A model generated the notes under the pieces. It was not told the origin of the DNA and did not search any database. It saw only the letters and a program-made list of their open reading frames with translations. 64,000 nt of DNA from Nemophila menziesii. Lineage: Eukaryota > Streptophyta > Magnoliopsida > Boraginales > Hydrophyllaceae. Below are positions 47,430 to 60,336 of this stretch, in pieces. The stretch lies in NCBI GenBank assembly GCA_029959085.1, contig JARWIR010000018.1:5146001-5210000 (forward strand), written 5' to 3'. The stretch's first letter is position 1; each line of letters begins with the position of its first letter. The position numbers and the translations under genes are program-made.

Positions 47430-48007
47430 GATGGTAATATCCCAAACATAAAAAAAAGACCAAATATAAAGGTTGTATTATTTAAAAATAAATAAATTTG
47501 AGAGGCTAGATTTCTTTTGAGATGAGATAGGGAAAGGAGTGAGGATAAAATTAAGAACAAGAGTAATAGATATTGGATGATAGATTACGAGAGAGTTATA
47601 TATATATATTTTTTGTTAAAGAACCGGGTCTTGGGGGTGAACCCGAGAATTAACTTATTCTTTTTTACGCGAAGGCCAAATCTTTGAACTAGTTTTTTTA
47701 ATTTTAATTCGGATTTTTAATTAAATTCTAGGTGGGTTAAAAATATTTAGGGTTAAAAAAGACCGGGTTGGATTTTTAAATGGTCTTTGCTCAGCCCTAG
47801 TTTTGCCAACATTACTCTTAGCTAAGCGTGTTAAAAAATATTAAAACGGTCACCTACCCTGCCTACAAATATTTCATTATACAAACAATTCATTATACGC
47901 ATCCTCTGTCTCTTACTATATATACATAATAGTAAACAGGAAACCTTACTCAATACTCAATTTAGGATTTAGATTTGTATTCACTTCTTGCTTATGGTTT
48001 TGAAACG

Positions 48008-48103
48008 ATGGAGGATAGCAGAAGAGAGAGTGGGTTTGTCATTAGATTTGATGGTTGGAGAAGATTTGGTTTCATCAAGCCAAATAATAGTGGTGACGGC
48101 TGA
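48008..48103 (+). pseudogene. Truncated cold-shock-domain fragment, U3 left arm
   Basis: ATG 48008, reading MEDSRRESGFVIRFDGWRRF and GFIKPNNSGDG, then a stop where the sequence jumps to the antisense of the other arm. About 200 bp of the arm at the palindrome centre are missing on this side. Confidence 0.55.
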
Positions 48104-48338
48104 GACCAAAACATCAAGAGAATTACTTTTGCCCCCTCTTTGAGGGCATAAAAATCAACCTATTAGCCAGCATAGAGTTGTATGTACGGTAGCGAACATT
48201 AGAGTCGGTTATGATATAAAAAATTGAACAACGACGTCACCGCTGCCGTCACCACTATTATTTGGCTTAATGAAACGAAAACTTCTCCAATCGTCAAATC
48301 TATTGACAAACCCACTCTCTCTTTTGCTATCCTATATA
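48104..48338 (-). pseudogene. Cold-shock-domain fragment, U3 right arm
   Basis: Inverted partner of 48008. The start codon context is destroyed (ATATATAGGATAGC in place of ATGGAGGATAGC). Downstream the SGFVNRFDDWRSF and GDVVVQFFIS-type stretches are recognisable. Confidence 0.5.
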
Positions 48339-48667
48339 TTGTTTCAAAACCCTAAGCAATTAATGAAAATAAATCTAAATCCTAAATTGAGTATTGAGTA
48401 AGGTTTCCTGTTTACTATTATGTATATATAGTGAGAAATAGAGGGTGCGTATAATGAATTGTTTGCATGCAGGGTAGGTGACAATTCTAATATTTTTTTA
48501 ACACACTTACCTAGATCAACCCGGTCTTAGTGGAATTTTGTATTAGTGTTTTGGTGTGTTGTTTTTAGACATCATACAGTTGCCGTCACCGCTATTATTT
48601 GGCTTGATGAAACCAAATCCTCTCCAATCGTCAAATCTAATGACAACTCAACTCTCTCTTCTGCTAT

Positions 48668-49849
48668 TAGAGAAGGGCAAAAATTTCAAATTTGGCCTTT
48701 GTATCGAAAAAATGTTATAATATAAAGAAAATTACTTAAATTTATTATTATAAACTCTATAAAAATATTAACATTCAATAAAATAACATATATAATATAT
48801 TTTTTAGCATATTAGATTAGAATAGTAAAGTATAAAAATTCTTACATTATTAAGTAATATTTATTTTATGATAATTTTCAATGATTTTTTATATCACTTT
48901 AATCAAGCCTAATAAATTTTAAAAAAATAATTGTTAACATCAACTAATTAATTTTTATTTAAATTATTCATCTTTTAATTAATGTAATATTTAATTTTGA
49001 TATATATAGAAAAAAAGTATTCAATAAATAATAATTAAATTATACGCTTCTAATATATATAAAAAAAATTACAAGGATAGATTCACATGTTGCAGACTTA
49101 CAGACATATTAAAAGTTTTATGTTGAAAAAAAATTATTGTATGAAAAAAATTCTATAAAAATGAAAAATTATCAAAACCTCTTTTTTTCAAATTTTAAAC
49201 AAACCATATTGTAATTGCATTATTTTGAGAAAAGAAAAAAGAGTACGACAACTTACAACTTAATGATTGTTGCCACAAAAGTATTTGCAACTTGAAAAAA
49301 AATTACTACAGTCAAAAAAAAAAAATTCCACCATCTAATGCAAGATTTATAATTATAATTTAGATCATTAACAAATTATAAAATTAATATATTTATTATA
49401 ATTAATCATACCATATAAAAAAATTAAATATATATTTTTAAAATTTAAATAACTTGAACCTTGAAGATTTGATGAATCGTATAATATTTTAAGACTTCCA
49501 TCCAATATTGGATGGTCCAATATTCATATCACATCCATAAATTATTTTAACAAAACACATGTCACTAGATTAATATGTTAGTTACTTTTGCAAGTTTAAA
49601 ACATGGGGTATGTGTATTAATATCATTGGGGTAGGATCATCCAATATTGGATGGAAGTATTTTCCATATTTGAAATATACCATATTGAAATATAGGTATA
49701 CTATTTTTTGTTTTTAATGATAATAAAGATAGATCTAGTAAATTAACAGAAAACAGACAAATTATATTAAGAATTAAAAAATGTTTTTTTTTTCACATTG
49801 AAAGGGTCCTGTGCAATCGCCCTTGTTGCACTTGCCGAGGACCTGCGGC
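48668..49849. mobile_element. 1.1-kb hAT-like insertion, U3 copy (contains a MITE)
   Basis: Inverse complement of the U1 insertion, with a flawless 8-bp ATAGCAGA flanking repeat. About 180 bp longer because of the MITE at 49490-49665. Confidence 0.5.
49490..49665. mobile_element. MITE of about 176 bp, only in U3
   Basis: Ends are inverted repeats of about 25 bp that themselves contain the perfect palindrome CCATCCAATATTGGATGG (left at about 49498-49515). A 6-bp repeat ATATTT flanks the insert (49484-49489 and 49666-49671). U1, U2 and U4 have the empty site (ATAATATTTGAAATATA-type). It has no coding capacity. Superfamily not assigned. Confidence 0.7.
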
Positions 49850-50497
49850 TCTGCTATCCTCCATTGTTTCAAAACCCTAAGTGAAAAATAAAAACAAATA
49901 GAAACCCTATATTGAGTATTGAATAAGGTTTCATGTTTACTATTATGTATATATAGTGAGGGACAGAGTGGGTGCATAATCAATTGTTTGTGGATTGGGT
50001 AGGTGGATTGGTTGTAAACAATAGTTAAAATGGGCTTGAGCCCACCGTGGTTATTTTTTCAAGAACATTATTTCTAATATAACAATTTAAATATTTTTTT
50101 AACAGTTTTAGCTAAGAGTAATGTTGGATAATACCCAAAACTAAGGTTGAGCAAAGACCATTCAAAAATTCAACCTGGTCTTGTCTAACCCTACAATTTT
50201 TCAACCCACCTTGAATTTAATTAATAATTCCGAGTAAAATTAAAATAAACTAGCCCAAAGATTTGGCCATCGGGTAAAAAAGAAGAATTTAATTCCCGAG
50301 ACCCTCGGTAGCAAATTAAATATATAAAACTCTCCCCCAATCTATCGTCCAATATCTAATTACTCTTGTTCTTAATATATCCTCATTCCTCTCCTCTCTC
50401 TCATCTTAAAAGAAATATAACCTCTCCAATCTATTTATTTTTTAAATAATACAATATTTCTATTATGTCTTTTTTTTATGTTTGGGATTTCACCATT

Positions 50498-50541
50498 ATG
50501 GAGATAACTAAATTGTCCATCAGTGCATATACCAACACAAG
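50498..50541 (+). pseudogene. Short first-exon-like segment (MEITKLSIG), U3 right arm
   Basis: ATG 50498, MEITKLSISAYT..., with one base missing before the CACAAG/GTAC junction. Product unknown. Confidence 0.3.
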
Positions 50542-51657
50542 GTACAATTTGATTTCTCTATTTATACCTTAATATATTTTATAATTTATTAGTTATTTAT
50601 TTATTAGTTATTTATTCATCATAGAAAAATGATGAACACATATGAAATCATGAATGCTTATTAGTTGCAAATTTACAAATTTACAGATTTGTAAGGAAAT
50701 TTAATATATTGATTATTGTTTCTAACTTCGAGTTTTTAGAAATTTTAATGTTTTTTTTGAATTAATTGCAGATATTTAAGGTACCTACGAAGTTTTAATC
50801 ACTCTATATCTCTTTATGCTGAATGTAGCTTAGTCAAATCAGGTAGTTTATGCTAATACGAGTTAAAGATTTAAATACTTTAATATAGTTAATTTTTTGA
50901 TTGGTCCTTATGTTATGATGTTATCCAGATATACATTAGTTTTTTAAATGGTAGCAAATTACTCTTGCATTATAGACTATGCTATTCAATCTTAAAAAAA
51001 GGCAGATTACGTGGTTTAATCATGTGAAATGCTAGTAGTGTTATGTTGTTCAATCCGATTGACTGCTTATTCGAAAACCTTTGGAATTAAAATTGTATAA
51101 ATGTGACTTGTACACTTTTTTCATATCAGATTAGTCCAGGTAACCTCAATTAAAGAGTGTTTACTAAGCTTTCTTTGATGCATTAGCAGAAGAGAGTGCA
51201 CTGTATCAACATATTCTAAAATTTCAAAATTATAGATCAACATATTCTAAAATTTCAAAATTATTGTTGAATATTTAGTTTTTGTATCAGGAGGATAGTT
51301 TTTTTGAACCAAGCTTTCTTTGATGCATTAGCGGAAGAGAGTGCACAGTTTTATCGCACACCTATACACTAACACATATATTGGGTCCTTTATATACATT
51401 AGGTTTAACTCTTTGGATGTCATCTTATCAATATGTTGGATGAAACTTTAAGTTAAATCCAAAAGTTTGATGATAAATTGTGTCGCGCATACGGTTTCCA
51501 TCATTTTAGCTTACTTTATAACTTGTTTAGGCATTCCACCAGTTTTGTCTTTGGATGTCTAGACTACACTTCTTACCAGCTTCAATCTCCAATGGGTTTA
51601 GTCATTCTACCTAGTCTGTTATCGGAGGTCTAGTCTTCAAATATTTACATCTCTAGT

Positions 51658-51810
51658 TTATTTAATTACCTCGGGTTTCGGCTTCTTCTCAGGTGAATTA
51701 TGAATGAGAAGAGATGTTTCTTTTGTTTCCACTAGTGATTTCTTGTTCCTCTTCTTTGCCAAGCTTTGTACCATCATCTTGTAAGCCATCACATCCTTTT
51801 GTTTCGTCAT
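51658..51810 (-). pseudogene. 3' accessory ORF, N-terminal part, U3
   Basis: Fifty codons from ATG 51810 (MTKQKDVMAYKMMVQSLAKK), ending ten bases before the composite, as in U1. Confidence 0.5.
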
Positions 51811-52324
51811 CTCACTAACACACAACTCAGAGATAAATCAAGTATGAGTTAATCTCTTGAACTTTGAATGAATGGTGTTCTTTTGGTTGTAATGGTAGGA
51901 GGATATGTAATGGTGATTGGATGGAGTTTTGTGAGGAATGAAGGAAGAATAAAATATTTTTTAATGGTGTAATATGATGGAAGAAAGAAGAAATTTTGAA
52001 GACTTGATAATCTGTAATTATTTGTGTTGTTATGGAATGGATTCAGTGAACATTATGTGTTTATGGATGATGGGTGGAAATGCTGGTGGTGTTTTGGTGT
52101 GTTTCTAAAGGTTTTCTCAATATTCAAAGGTGCTTCAATGGAGTTTGGGGATGGAATTTTGTATTAATGTAATAGAAGAAGGCACGAAAATAGGGTTTAG
52201 GTTGTAAGAAACCTTAGGGTTTCCTTTATATTTGTCTAAACCGACTCCTTGCGTTTCACACCACCTCCTTCATGCTACAACTATCATCGCGACGCTGGTG
52301 TCGCGAATTCCTATGTCAATATTG

Positions 52325-52609
52325 TGCGGTGTATCACACATATGTGCGGTGTACCACGCGAATTGTCCAATTATTTATGACATTTTAAAGCTTCGAATCA
52401 CTGTCGAGACGCTATCTGATGTATGGTGTACCGCACCAATACTTCACATCTCTGTTTCTTTACATGTGTCATAAACCGTTCCCACGGTCCTTTTTCGCGG
52501 AAGGTGTACCTTGATTCGGGTGCGGTGCATCGCACCAACCTTGACATATTTTCCAAATTGAGGCTCGTGTGATCAACCTGACATTTCGGTTCTGTGCTGT
52601 GCACCGCGA
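52325..52609. repeat. GC-rich palindrome block, U4
   Basis: Same block, with several palindromes decayed (GTGCGGTGTATCACAC, CTGTGCACCGCG), as expected from C-to-T changes. Confidence 0.55.
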
Positions 52610-52869
52610 TTCTCATGCGATATACCACACAAAGCGATGTAAGCACGATTATTCAAGCTCTTTCCTCCAAACTCAAAGATGTACCTAAATACACAACAAA
52701 ATGATAAACTTTCTTCTCTAATTACCTTTCGTACACATAAATAAAACTAAATTTAATAATACACCCTACAAAAGCAATAAACTAGTCTACAAATAGGTTT
52801 TCACCCTTCTTTGGCGTTTGTTCAATGTAGTGAAACTCGAAGGGTTACCTCGCGCGCTACACGGATATG

Positions 52870-54020
52870 ATGAGGTACATGATCTCCGCATGATTTGGAT
52901 CTTCCACACTAATGGTATCCTCACCTACATGATGTATACGAAATTGATTACCATAACCCATGAATGTATATTTTCTGGTTGAATGTCCAATCTCTATAGT
53001 TCCATGAGGCGTCACCTTACTAACAATAAACAGACCCGACCACTTTTATCTCAAGTTTCCTGGATAATTGTTGAACTTGGAGTTGTACTTGAGGTCCCTT
53101 TGTACTACTTCAAACTTCTTCTTTTGAATCCACTAATAATGGAATTTCTTGGTTTTCTCTTTATCTCCCAATAAGTACTTAATTCAAACTCAAGAGGTAA
53201 GTTACAAGTTTTACAATACACTAATAAATACAATGATGCACCTAGAGGCGTCTTCGAAGTTGTTTTAAAAGCCCATAGTGAATCATCTGACATCATTGAC
53301 CAATCCTTTATTTCTTGTTTGTCTAGCTCCGTCATAACCCATATCTGAGGGATTAATCTTAGAGGGTCTTCTCAAGAATATATTTTATCACGCGATTAGA
53401 GATTTTGGATTGACCGTTTGTTTTGGGGCGGTAAGAGGTAGACACTCGATGTCTCATTCCATATTTCACAAGTACCGTCTTTAAGTATTTATTTAAAAAA
53501 TACTTACCTTATCACTAATAATGACTCTTGGTGTCTCATGTCTTGTGAAATTATGTGACTAGATGTAGTTAACCACCTTTCTTCCATAATTTGCAGGTAC
53601 CAATAAGTAGTCAACAACTAGTAATATGTATTTATTTCCATTGGAGGAATAGGAACGATCCCATGAAATCAATTCCTCAAACATAAAAAATCAACACCTC
53701 CAAAACATTGTTGAGTAGCACCTCGTCAAACCTCAAAATATTTCAACTGAATTGGCATCTTTTACATTGCTTGTGGCCAATAAAAACTGTATTGAAGTAC
53801 CTTAGTGGTTGAGCGTTCACCCTTGAAATATCCTTCATATGGTGAGTCGTGACATCTCGCTACAACATCACGAATTTCATGCTATGACACACACTTTTTA
53901 ATCATCTGATCAATACATACTTTTAACATGAACAAATCTTCCCAAAATAAGTTCTTGGCGTGGTGAATCAATATCTTCTTCTCGTGTGGTGTGATTCCGA
54001 TAGGAAATGATCCACTCATG
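52870..54020 (-). pseudogene. Ty3/gypsy integrase pseudogene, U4
   Basis: Collinear with the U1-U3 copies. 53105-53335 shows DDSLWAFKTTSKTPLGASLY and FELSTYWEIKRKPRN. Multiple stops. Confidence 0.7.
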
Positions 54021-55440
54021 TCGATTGCTAACACAAGTTAATAATATTTATAGGATGATAAAATTTGACATAAGGTGTTATTTATTTATTTGTTTTAAAA
54101 GTAGTTTATCACCCAACAATTTTTCATAAATTCTCCTTTTAAGTCCAAAATCTTTCAAAGAGCCCCCATCACAACCACTCCTACACCCCAACTAACGTAC
54201 CATTTTTTTCGTACCCCAGGTCCCTAGTTTTGTTTTCTAATTCATATTGTTTAAATTTGTTTAATACATAAATTTTTATAGATTTGTGTGTTTTCATTTT
54301 CTTTCTATAATTATTCTAATATGATGCTTCTCTAGGATAGGTTGTTTTTCAAAGAAAAAGAGCCATCCTTTAAGCATTTATTAGTCCTCTCAATAATCCA
54401 TATTTCATAAAGTAAAATAACAATGCAAGGGGTGATGTACATAAGGTTGTTTCCTAAAAAAACAAAGTTTCGGTAAAATATCTGAAGAATAATTCATGCT
54501 TAACTCTTTTTCATTTTTGTAACAAAAAATATGTATTAGCCATAGCAAACATTTTCTCATAAAAGAGACATATATAAGAATTTTGATGGTAACCTTCCAG
54601 TTTTATGGGTCCACCCCGCTGAACCTCATATATATTACATGAAGCAAAGATGCATTACGATAATAAAAACGTGGAGTAAATGATGAATTTATAAAATGTT
54701 GTTGGTGCACAAGAAAAATATTATGTTTCATTTTTGTAAGTAAAAGAAAAGATATAAAAAACCAGTTCTTATAACCCAATAAACTATAATTTTTGTTTTC
54801 ATATGAATCAACAAAAGCAAAAAAAACGTCCACGAGATAATTCAAAGTATTGTCTTATGGCACATAAACATAAAACAAAATTTAAAAAATCTTGTTTCTC
54901 TACTCATCTCCACTCTCAGTTCTGTCATCGTTAAGGAATTTATCGTTGACCATCTTTGATAGGTTGGGTATTGTTTTTGAACATTTGTTATATTGTTTTT
55001 ATACCCCATTCGATATCCCTTGTTAAAGCCTTCCTCGCCAATATTTCTCAATAACTTCTCAAACTCTTTCGATTCCTTGTAATTAGAATAACTTTCTTGT
55101 TTCAAATTAGAACTGACTTTTGTCACTTCTCACGCGTCACTGACTTCAAGGTACATATGAATTAAATGAAATTTCTTTAAAATATCTGTCCAGTTAATAG
55201 TGGTGACTGAAACAATATGACGTTAAGAGTTTTTCGGTATATGCTATAGCTTTCCCAAAGTGACTTTTATCTCTCTTTATGCCTAGGCTTAGGTTTGGTA
55301 TTCAAATCTTGACTTCTATTCATCTCCTTGAACTCTAATGTCAGTAATTTAACTAATGTTTACACACTAAGTATACAAGTAAAGTACAAAAACAGTATAA
55401 ATAGCATAATGTCCTAAACAATGTAAAAAAGTAGGATATG
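54020..55440. other. AT-rich segment of unknown origin, U4
   Basis: Counterpart of 1900-3340. Conserved open segment at 54842-55126 (minus), with ESKEFEKLLRNIGEEGFNKG. Confidence 0.4.
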
Positions 55441-56058
55441 GAAAATATTAAGGAAAAACTCATTTAGGTCTCGTAAACCCTCAAAAATATGTCCCATGAG
55501 TAGATTAATTTATCACAAAAGAAGAGGGAGCAATAGCAAGATAATGAATGCTACTAAAGAAACTATCTTAATAAGTCTAATATAGTGGTGTCTAACAAAT
55601 AATGCACAAATACATGTAATAAACAAAAAATTAACATGTCACAAATTTAATATTGGATTAACTTCGCAATGCAAGAAGGAGCGGTTCTCAATTAGGTTTA
55701 TATAGAGACTATAGGGAATTCATAGGTCCTCCCTTATGTCTAATGGTACACTTAGTTATTCCTTAATCGTTCAATCGTTACTCATCCAAATAGCTTGAAA
55801 TCCTAAGGTCTTTTCAGTTATAGCGTAGGATTAGGAATGGTATGATAGATATATTTAGATTATGTAAACTGATATTTTGAATCTCTACTCACTAACCATC
55901 AATGAATCTCCATAGAGCTTGAGTTACTCTCGAGAATTACCTAACTTAACCCAATGTCGATACTATAATCTTAGCATCCCCATATACCCAGTAACACTAC
56001 TTGATGATTTACAACAATTTCCATGTTGTCGGTTTTTTTTCATTTATTCTTCTTTATA

Positions 56059-56103
<45 letters not shown>

Positions 56104-56870
56104 AGCTGGTAATGACACTCTTTCTGAGGTGAGATGTCATAACAATTTTTTTTCCTCTTTTTTCAAGACCCTAACAAATCATTACAATACAAATATTTCA
56201 GCAATATATCACAACTAAAAGCTCATAAAATCCCCACCCAATGTTCCCATTATATGGTGCTACCATCCCAAACTCAATTCTACTAGTACTAGTATTAGGG
56301 TTGTCATATGGGAAAGTCCTATAATCTTAGACATATGGCTTATAACATGGGAAAAAAGTAGGCTAAAAGATAAAAAGGGCCTAGGGTGGATGATAATATA
56401 ATAAACATGGGCGAGCAAACTGAAAGATACAAGTGACTCATCAAATAAATGCAAAGTGAGTTATACTCGCTCAAGGTTTCCTATATTTAAACTTAACTTC
56501 TACGCGTTGCTGATTAATCCTATTTATCCGTTATTAAATTTCTTCATGCATATACTTTACGCATTTTGCGAAATCTATCAAAACACACAATTCCCTATCA
56601 TTAACTTGCTAAAACCAGGCTAAAAAAAGGAAAATTCACTACATTCTACATCTATTCCTTATACCAACATTTTTTCAAATTTCATGGTTTTTTAAGAAAT
56701 TAATAACAAAACAATAAATGAGGAAAATGAAATCCCCATCCCAACGCACATCTGACTAGTGTCCGTAAAACTCGAAAAAGACTCAAAAAATAAATAAAAT
56801 TACCAATATACGCAAATAAATAAATGAGTTTAAGGAAAGGGTTTAGGAGACATTACAAGGTCGTATCATC
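55440..56870 (-). other. Athila-like 3' noncoding region, U4
   Basis: Counterpart of the same region in the other units. It holds an almost pure TA run at 56055-56100, expanded relative to the mixed TA/TG runs of U1-U3. No gene. Confidence 0.55.
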
Positions 56871-57145
56871 TCCTAAAAAACGCGGTCAAAATAGGTCACA
56901 GTAATTTCCTCCCCGATTTTCACCATGATGCGCTCAATATCTCGCATTAGGTTCAACTTGGTTCATGATATTGTTGTGCTGTTACTTTTCTCCTCTTACA
57001 ATTCTATTCATCAGTGACATGACCCACACTAGGGGACCGGTTTCAAAGTTATACATACCTCTTCATAGAGTTGAGGAAGAACAATGATCATTTGGAATTG
57101 GTCATTTAACTTTTTCTTTAGCCAGAACTACACACCTCTCACTTT
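56870..57145 (-). pseudogene. 3' accessory ORF, C-terminal part, U4
   Basis: Broken remnant matching 46150-46445, cut by the composite. Confidence 0.4.
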
Positions 57146-58214
57146 GTAAATATTTGAAGACCAGACCTCCGATAACAGACTAGGAAGAATTACTAAACCC
57201 ATTAGAGATTGAAGCTGTGAAGAGGTATAGTCTAGACCTCCGAAGACAAAACTAGGTAGAATGCTTAAACATGTTGAAGAGTGAGCTAAAAAGATGGAAA
57301 CCGGATGCGCGACACAATTTATCATAAAACTTTTGAATAAACATAAAGTTTCATCCAACATATTAAGAAATGACATCCAAAGACTTAGACCTAATGTATA
57401 TAAAGGAAACAATATATGCGTTAGTGCATAGGTCTATGACAAAACTGTGCACTCTCTTCTGCTAATGCATCACAGAAAGCTTGGTTCAAAATAACTATCC
57501 TGCTGATACAAAAACCAAATATTCAACAATAATTATTGAAATTTTAGAATATGTTGATCTATAAATTATTTACATGATATTTCTAGTAAACCAACTTTAA
57601 TTGAGGTTAACATTACCTGGACTAATCTGTTATGAAAAAAGTGTACAAGTTACATTTATACCCTTTAATTCCACAGGTTTTTGAATAAGCAATCAATCAG
57701 TTTGAACGACATAACACTAATAGCATTTCACATTATTAAACCACGTAAATCTGCCTTTTTTTAAGATTGAATAGCATAGTCTATAATGCACTAGTAATTT
57801 GCTACCATTTGAAACACTAATGTATATCTGGCTAACAACATAACACAAGGACCAATCAAAAAATTAACTATATTAAAGTATTTAAATCTTGAACTTGTAT
57901 TACCATAAACTACCTGATTTGACTAAGCTACATTCTGCATAAAGAGATATAGAGTGATCAAAACTTCGTAGGTACCTTAAATATTTACAATTAATCCAAA
58001 AAAAAACATTAAATTTTCCAAAAACTCGAAGTTAGAAACAATAATCAATATATTAAATTTCCTTACAAATCTGTAAATCTATAAATTTGCAAATAATAAG
58101 CATTCGCGATTTCATTTGTATTAATCATTTTCTCTGATAAATAAATAACTAAATAAATAAATAAATAATAAATTATCAAATATATTAAGGTATAAATAGA
58201 GAAATCAAATAGTA

Positions 58215-58259
58215 CCTTGTGCTGGTTATATGAACCGATGGACAACTTAGTTATCTCTA
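58215..58259 (-). pseudogene. Short first-exon-like segment (MEITKLSIG), U4 left arm
   Basis: The ATG is changed to ATA at 58257-58259; the remaining codons match the other copies. Confidence 0.25.
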
Positions 58260-58902
58260 TAATGGTGAAATCCCAAACGTAAAAAAAGACATAATAGAAA
58301 TATTGTATTATTTAAAAAATAAATAGATTGGAGAGGTTATATTTCTTTTAAGACGAGAGAGGGGAAAGGAATGAGGATAAAATAAAGAACAAGAGCAATT
58401 AGATATTAGACGATAGATTGGGGGAGAGTTTTCTATATGTTTTGTTATAGAGGGTCTCGGGTTGAACCCGATAATTAACTTCTTCTTTTTTACCCGAATG
58501 TCAAATCTTTGGACTAGTTTTTTTCAATTTTAGTCCGGATATTAATTAAATTCTAGTTGGGTCGTAAATTTTTAGGGTTAGACAAGATTAGGTTGGATTT
58601 TTGAATGTTCTTTGCTCAACCTTAGTTTATGGTATTATACAACATTACGTGTGTTAAAAAATATATAAACGGTTAGGAAAATTGTTATTAGAAATAATGT
58701 TTTCGAAAAAATAACCACTGTGGGCTCAAGCCCACTTCAACTATTGTTTAAACAGCCAATTCACCTACCCAGTCCACAAACAATCGATTATATGCACACT
58801 CTGTCCTTCACTATATATACATAATATTAATCATGAAACCTTACTCAATAGTCATTATAGGGTTTCGATTTGTTTTTATTTTTTGCATAGGGTTTTGAAA
58901 CA

Positions 58903-60098
58903 ATGAAGGATAAGAGCCTCCTTCCTGGGCAAGTGCAACAAGGGCAACTGCACAAGACCCTTTCAATGTGACAAAAAACCTTTTTCAATTTTTAATAAAA
59001 TTTGTCTGTTTTCTCTTGATTTGCTAGATCTATCATAATTATCATCATAAACAAAAAATAGTATACCTATATTTCAACATGGTATATTTCAAATATTATA
59101 CTATTCATCAAATCTTCAAGGTCGAGGTAATTTAAATTTTAAAAATATATATTTAATTTCGTTTGTATTATATGATTAAGTATAATAAATATATTAATTT
59201 TAATTTTTAATGATTTAAATTATAATTATAAATCTTGCATTAGATGGTGGAAACTTTATATTTTTTGTCTGTTGTAATTTTTTTTCAAGTTGCAAATACT
59301 TTTGTGGCGAACAATCATTAAGTTGTAAGTCGTCGTACTCTTTTTTCTTTTCTCAAAATAATGCAAGTTGCAATATAGATCTTACAAATTACATATGCTT
59401 GTAATAATTTTTGGAAAAAAATGTTTACAATTTACAAATTGTATGCAAATAGAAATTACAATATGGTTTGTTTAAAATTTTTAAAAAAAAGCTCTTTTGA
59501 TAATTTTTTATTTTTATAGAATTTCTTTTATACAACATTTTTTTTCAAAAGAATTTTCTTAATATGTCTGTAAGCTGCAACATGTGAATTTGTCCTTGTT
59601 AATTGTTTTTTATATATATTAGAAGCATAGAATTCAAAATTATTATTTATTAAATATATTATTTATATATATATCAAAATTAAATATTACAGTAATTAAA
59701 AGATGAAGAATTTAAATAAAAATTGATTAGTTGATGTTAACAATTATACTTTTTTAAATTTATTAGTCTTGATTAAAGTGATATAAAAAATCATTGAAAA
59801 TTATCATAAAATAAATTATTACTTAATAATGTAAGAATTTTTATACTTTACTATTCTAATCTAATATGCTAAAAAATATTTTTTGTATGTTATTTTATTG
59901 AATGTTAGAAATATTTTTATAGATTTTATAATAATAATTTTAAGTAATTTTCTGTATATTATAACATTTTTTCAATACAAAGGCCCAATTTGAAACTTTT
60001 GCCCCTTATCTAATAGCAAAAGAGAGAGTTGGGTTGTCATTATATTTGACGATTGGAGAGGATTTGGTTTCATCAAACCAAATAATAGCGGTGACGGT
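58903..60098 (+). pseudogene. CSD fragment interrupted by the 1.1-kb insertion, U4
   Basis: ATG 58903, ATGAAGGATAAGAG, then the insertion, then from about 60020 WVVIIFDDWRGFGFIKPNNS to about 60098. Confidence 0.5.
58915..60012. mobile_element. 1.1-kb hAT-like insertion, U4 copy
   Basis: Orthologous to 6707-7801, with both flanking repeats partly degraded. Confidence 0.45.
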
Positions 60099-60336
60099 GT
60101 ATGATGTCTAAAAACAACACACCAAAACACTAATACAAAATTCCACTAAGACCGGGTTGATCTAGCTAAGCGTGTTAAAAAATTGTTAAAATTATCACCT
60201 ACCCTGACTGCAAACAATTCATTATATGCACCCGCTGTCTCTCACTATATATACATAATAGTAAACAAGAAACCTTACTCAATACTCAATTTAGGATTTA
60301 GATTTATTTTCATTTCTTGCTTAGGGTTTTGAAACG

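Larger units (their letters stand above)
48581..49864 (-). pseudogene. CSD fragment interrupted by the 1.1-kb insertion, U3 right arm
   Basis: ATG at 49864 (minus), ATAGCAGA repeat at 49850-49857, insertion, then ATAGCAGA again at 48660-48667 and the CSD frame (VVIRFDDWRGFGFIKPNNSG) down to about 48581. Here it lies on the right arm, which is the clearest marker of the flip. Confidence 0.55.
46446..51648. mobile_element. Long inverted-repeat composite in flipped orientation, U3
   Basis: Same ends and position as in the other units, but the short arm is on the left (46446 to about 48103) and the long arm, with the 1.1-kb insertion, on the right. Markers support this. The left arm has TTGACTAAAAATATAAC before the TTTCTAAGATTGAATATC segment (about 46935-46980), which in U1 and U2 is found only in right arms. 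The right arm has TTAAAAAAAGGCAGATTACG (50992), the left-arm version in U1 and U2. The flanking accessory ORF parts are in their usual places. Confidence 0.65.
21738..52116 (-). repeat. Tandem array unit U3, split by nested LTR retrotransposons
   Basis: Third copy of the unit. Removing the insertion at 22224-41806 and one copy of its 5-bp target duplication leaves about 10.8 kb, collinear with U1. The unit resumes at 41807 exactly inside the palindrome where it broke off. Its inverted-repeat composite lies in the opposite orientation to that of U1, U2 and U4, and it carries a private MITE at 49490-49665. Confidence 0.85.
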
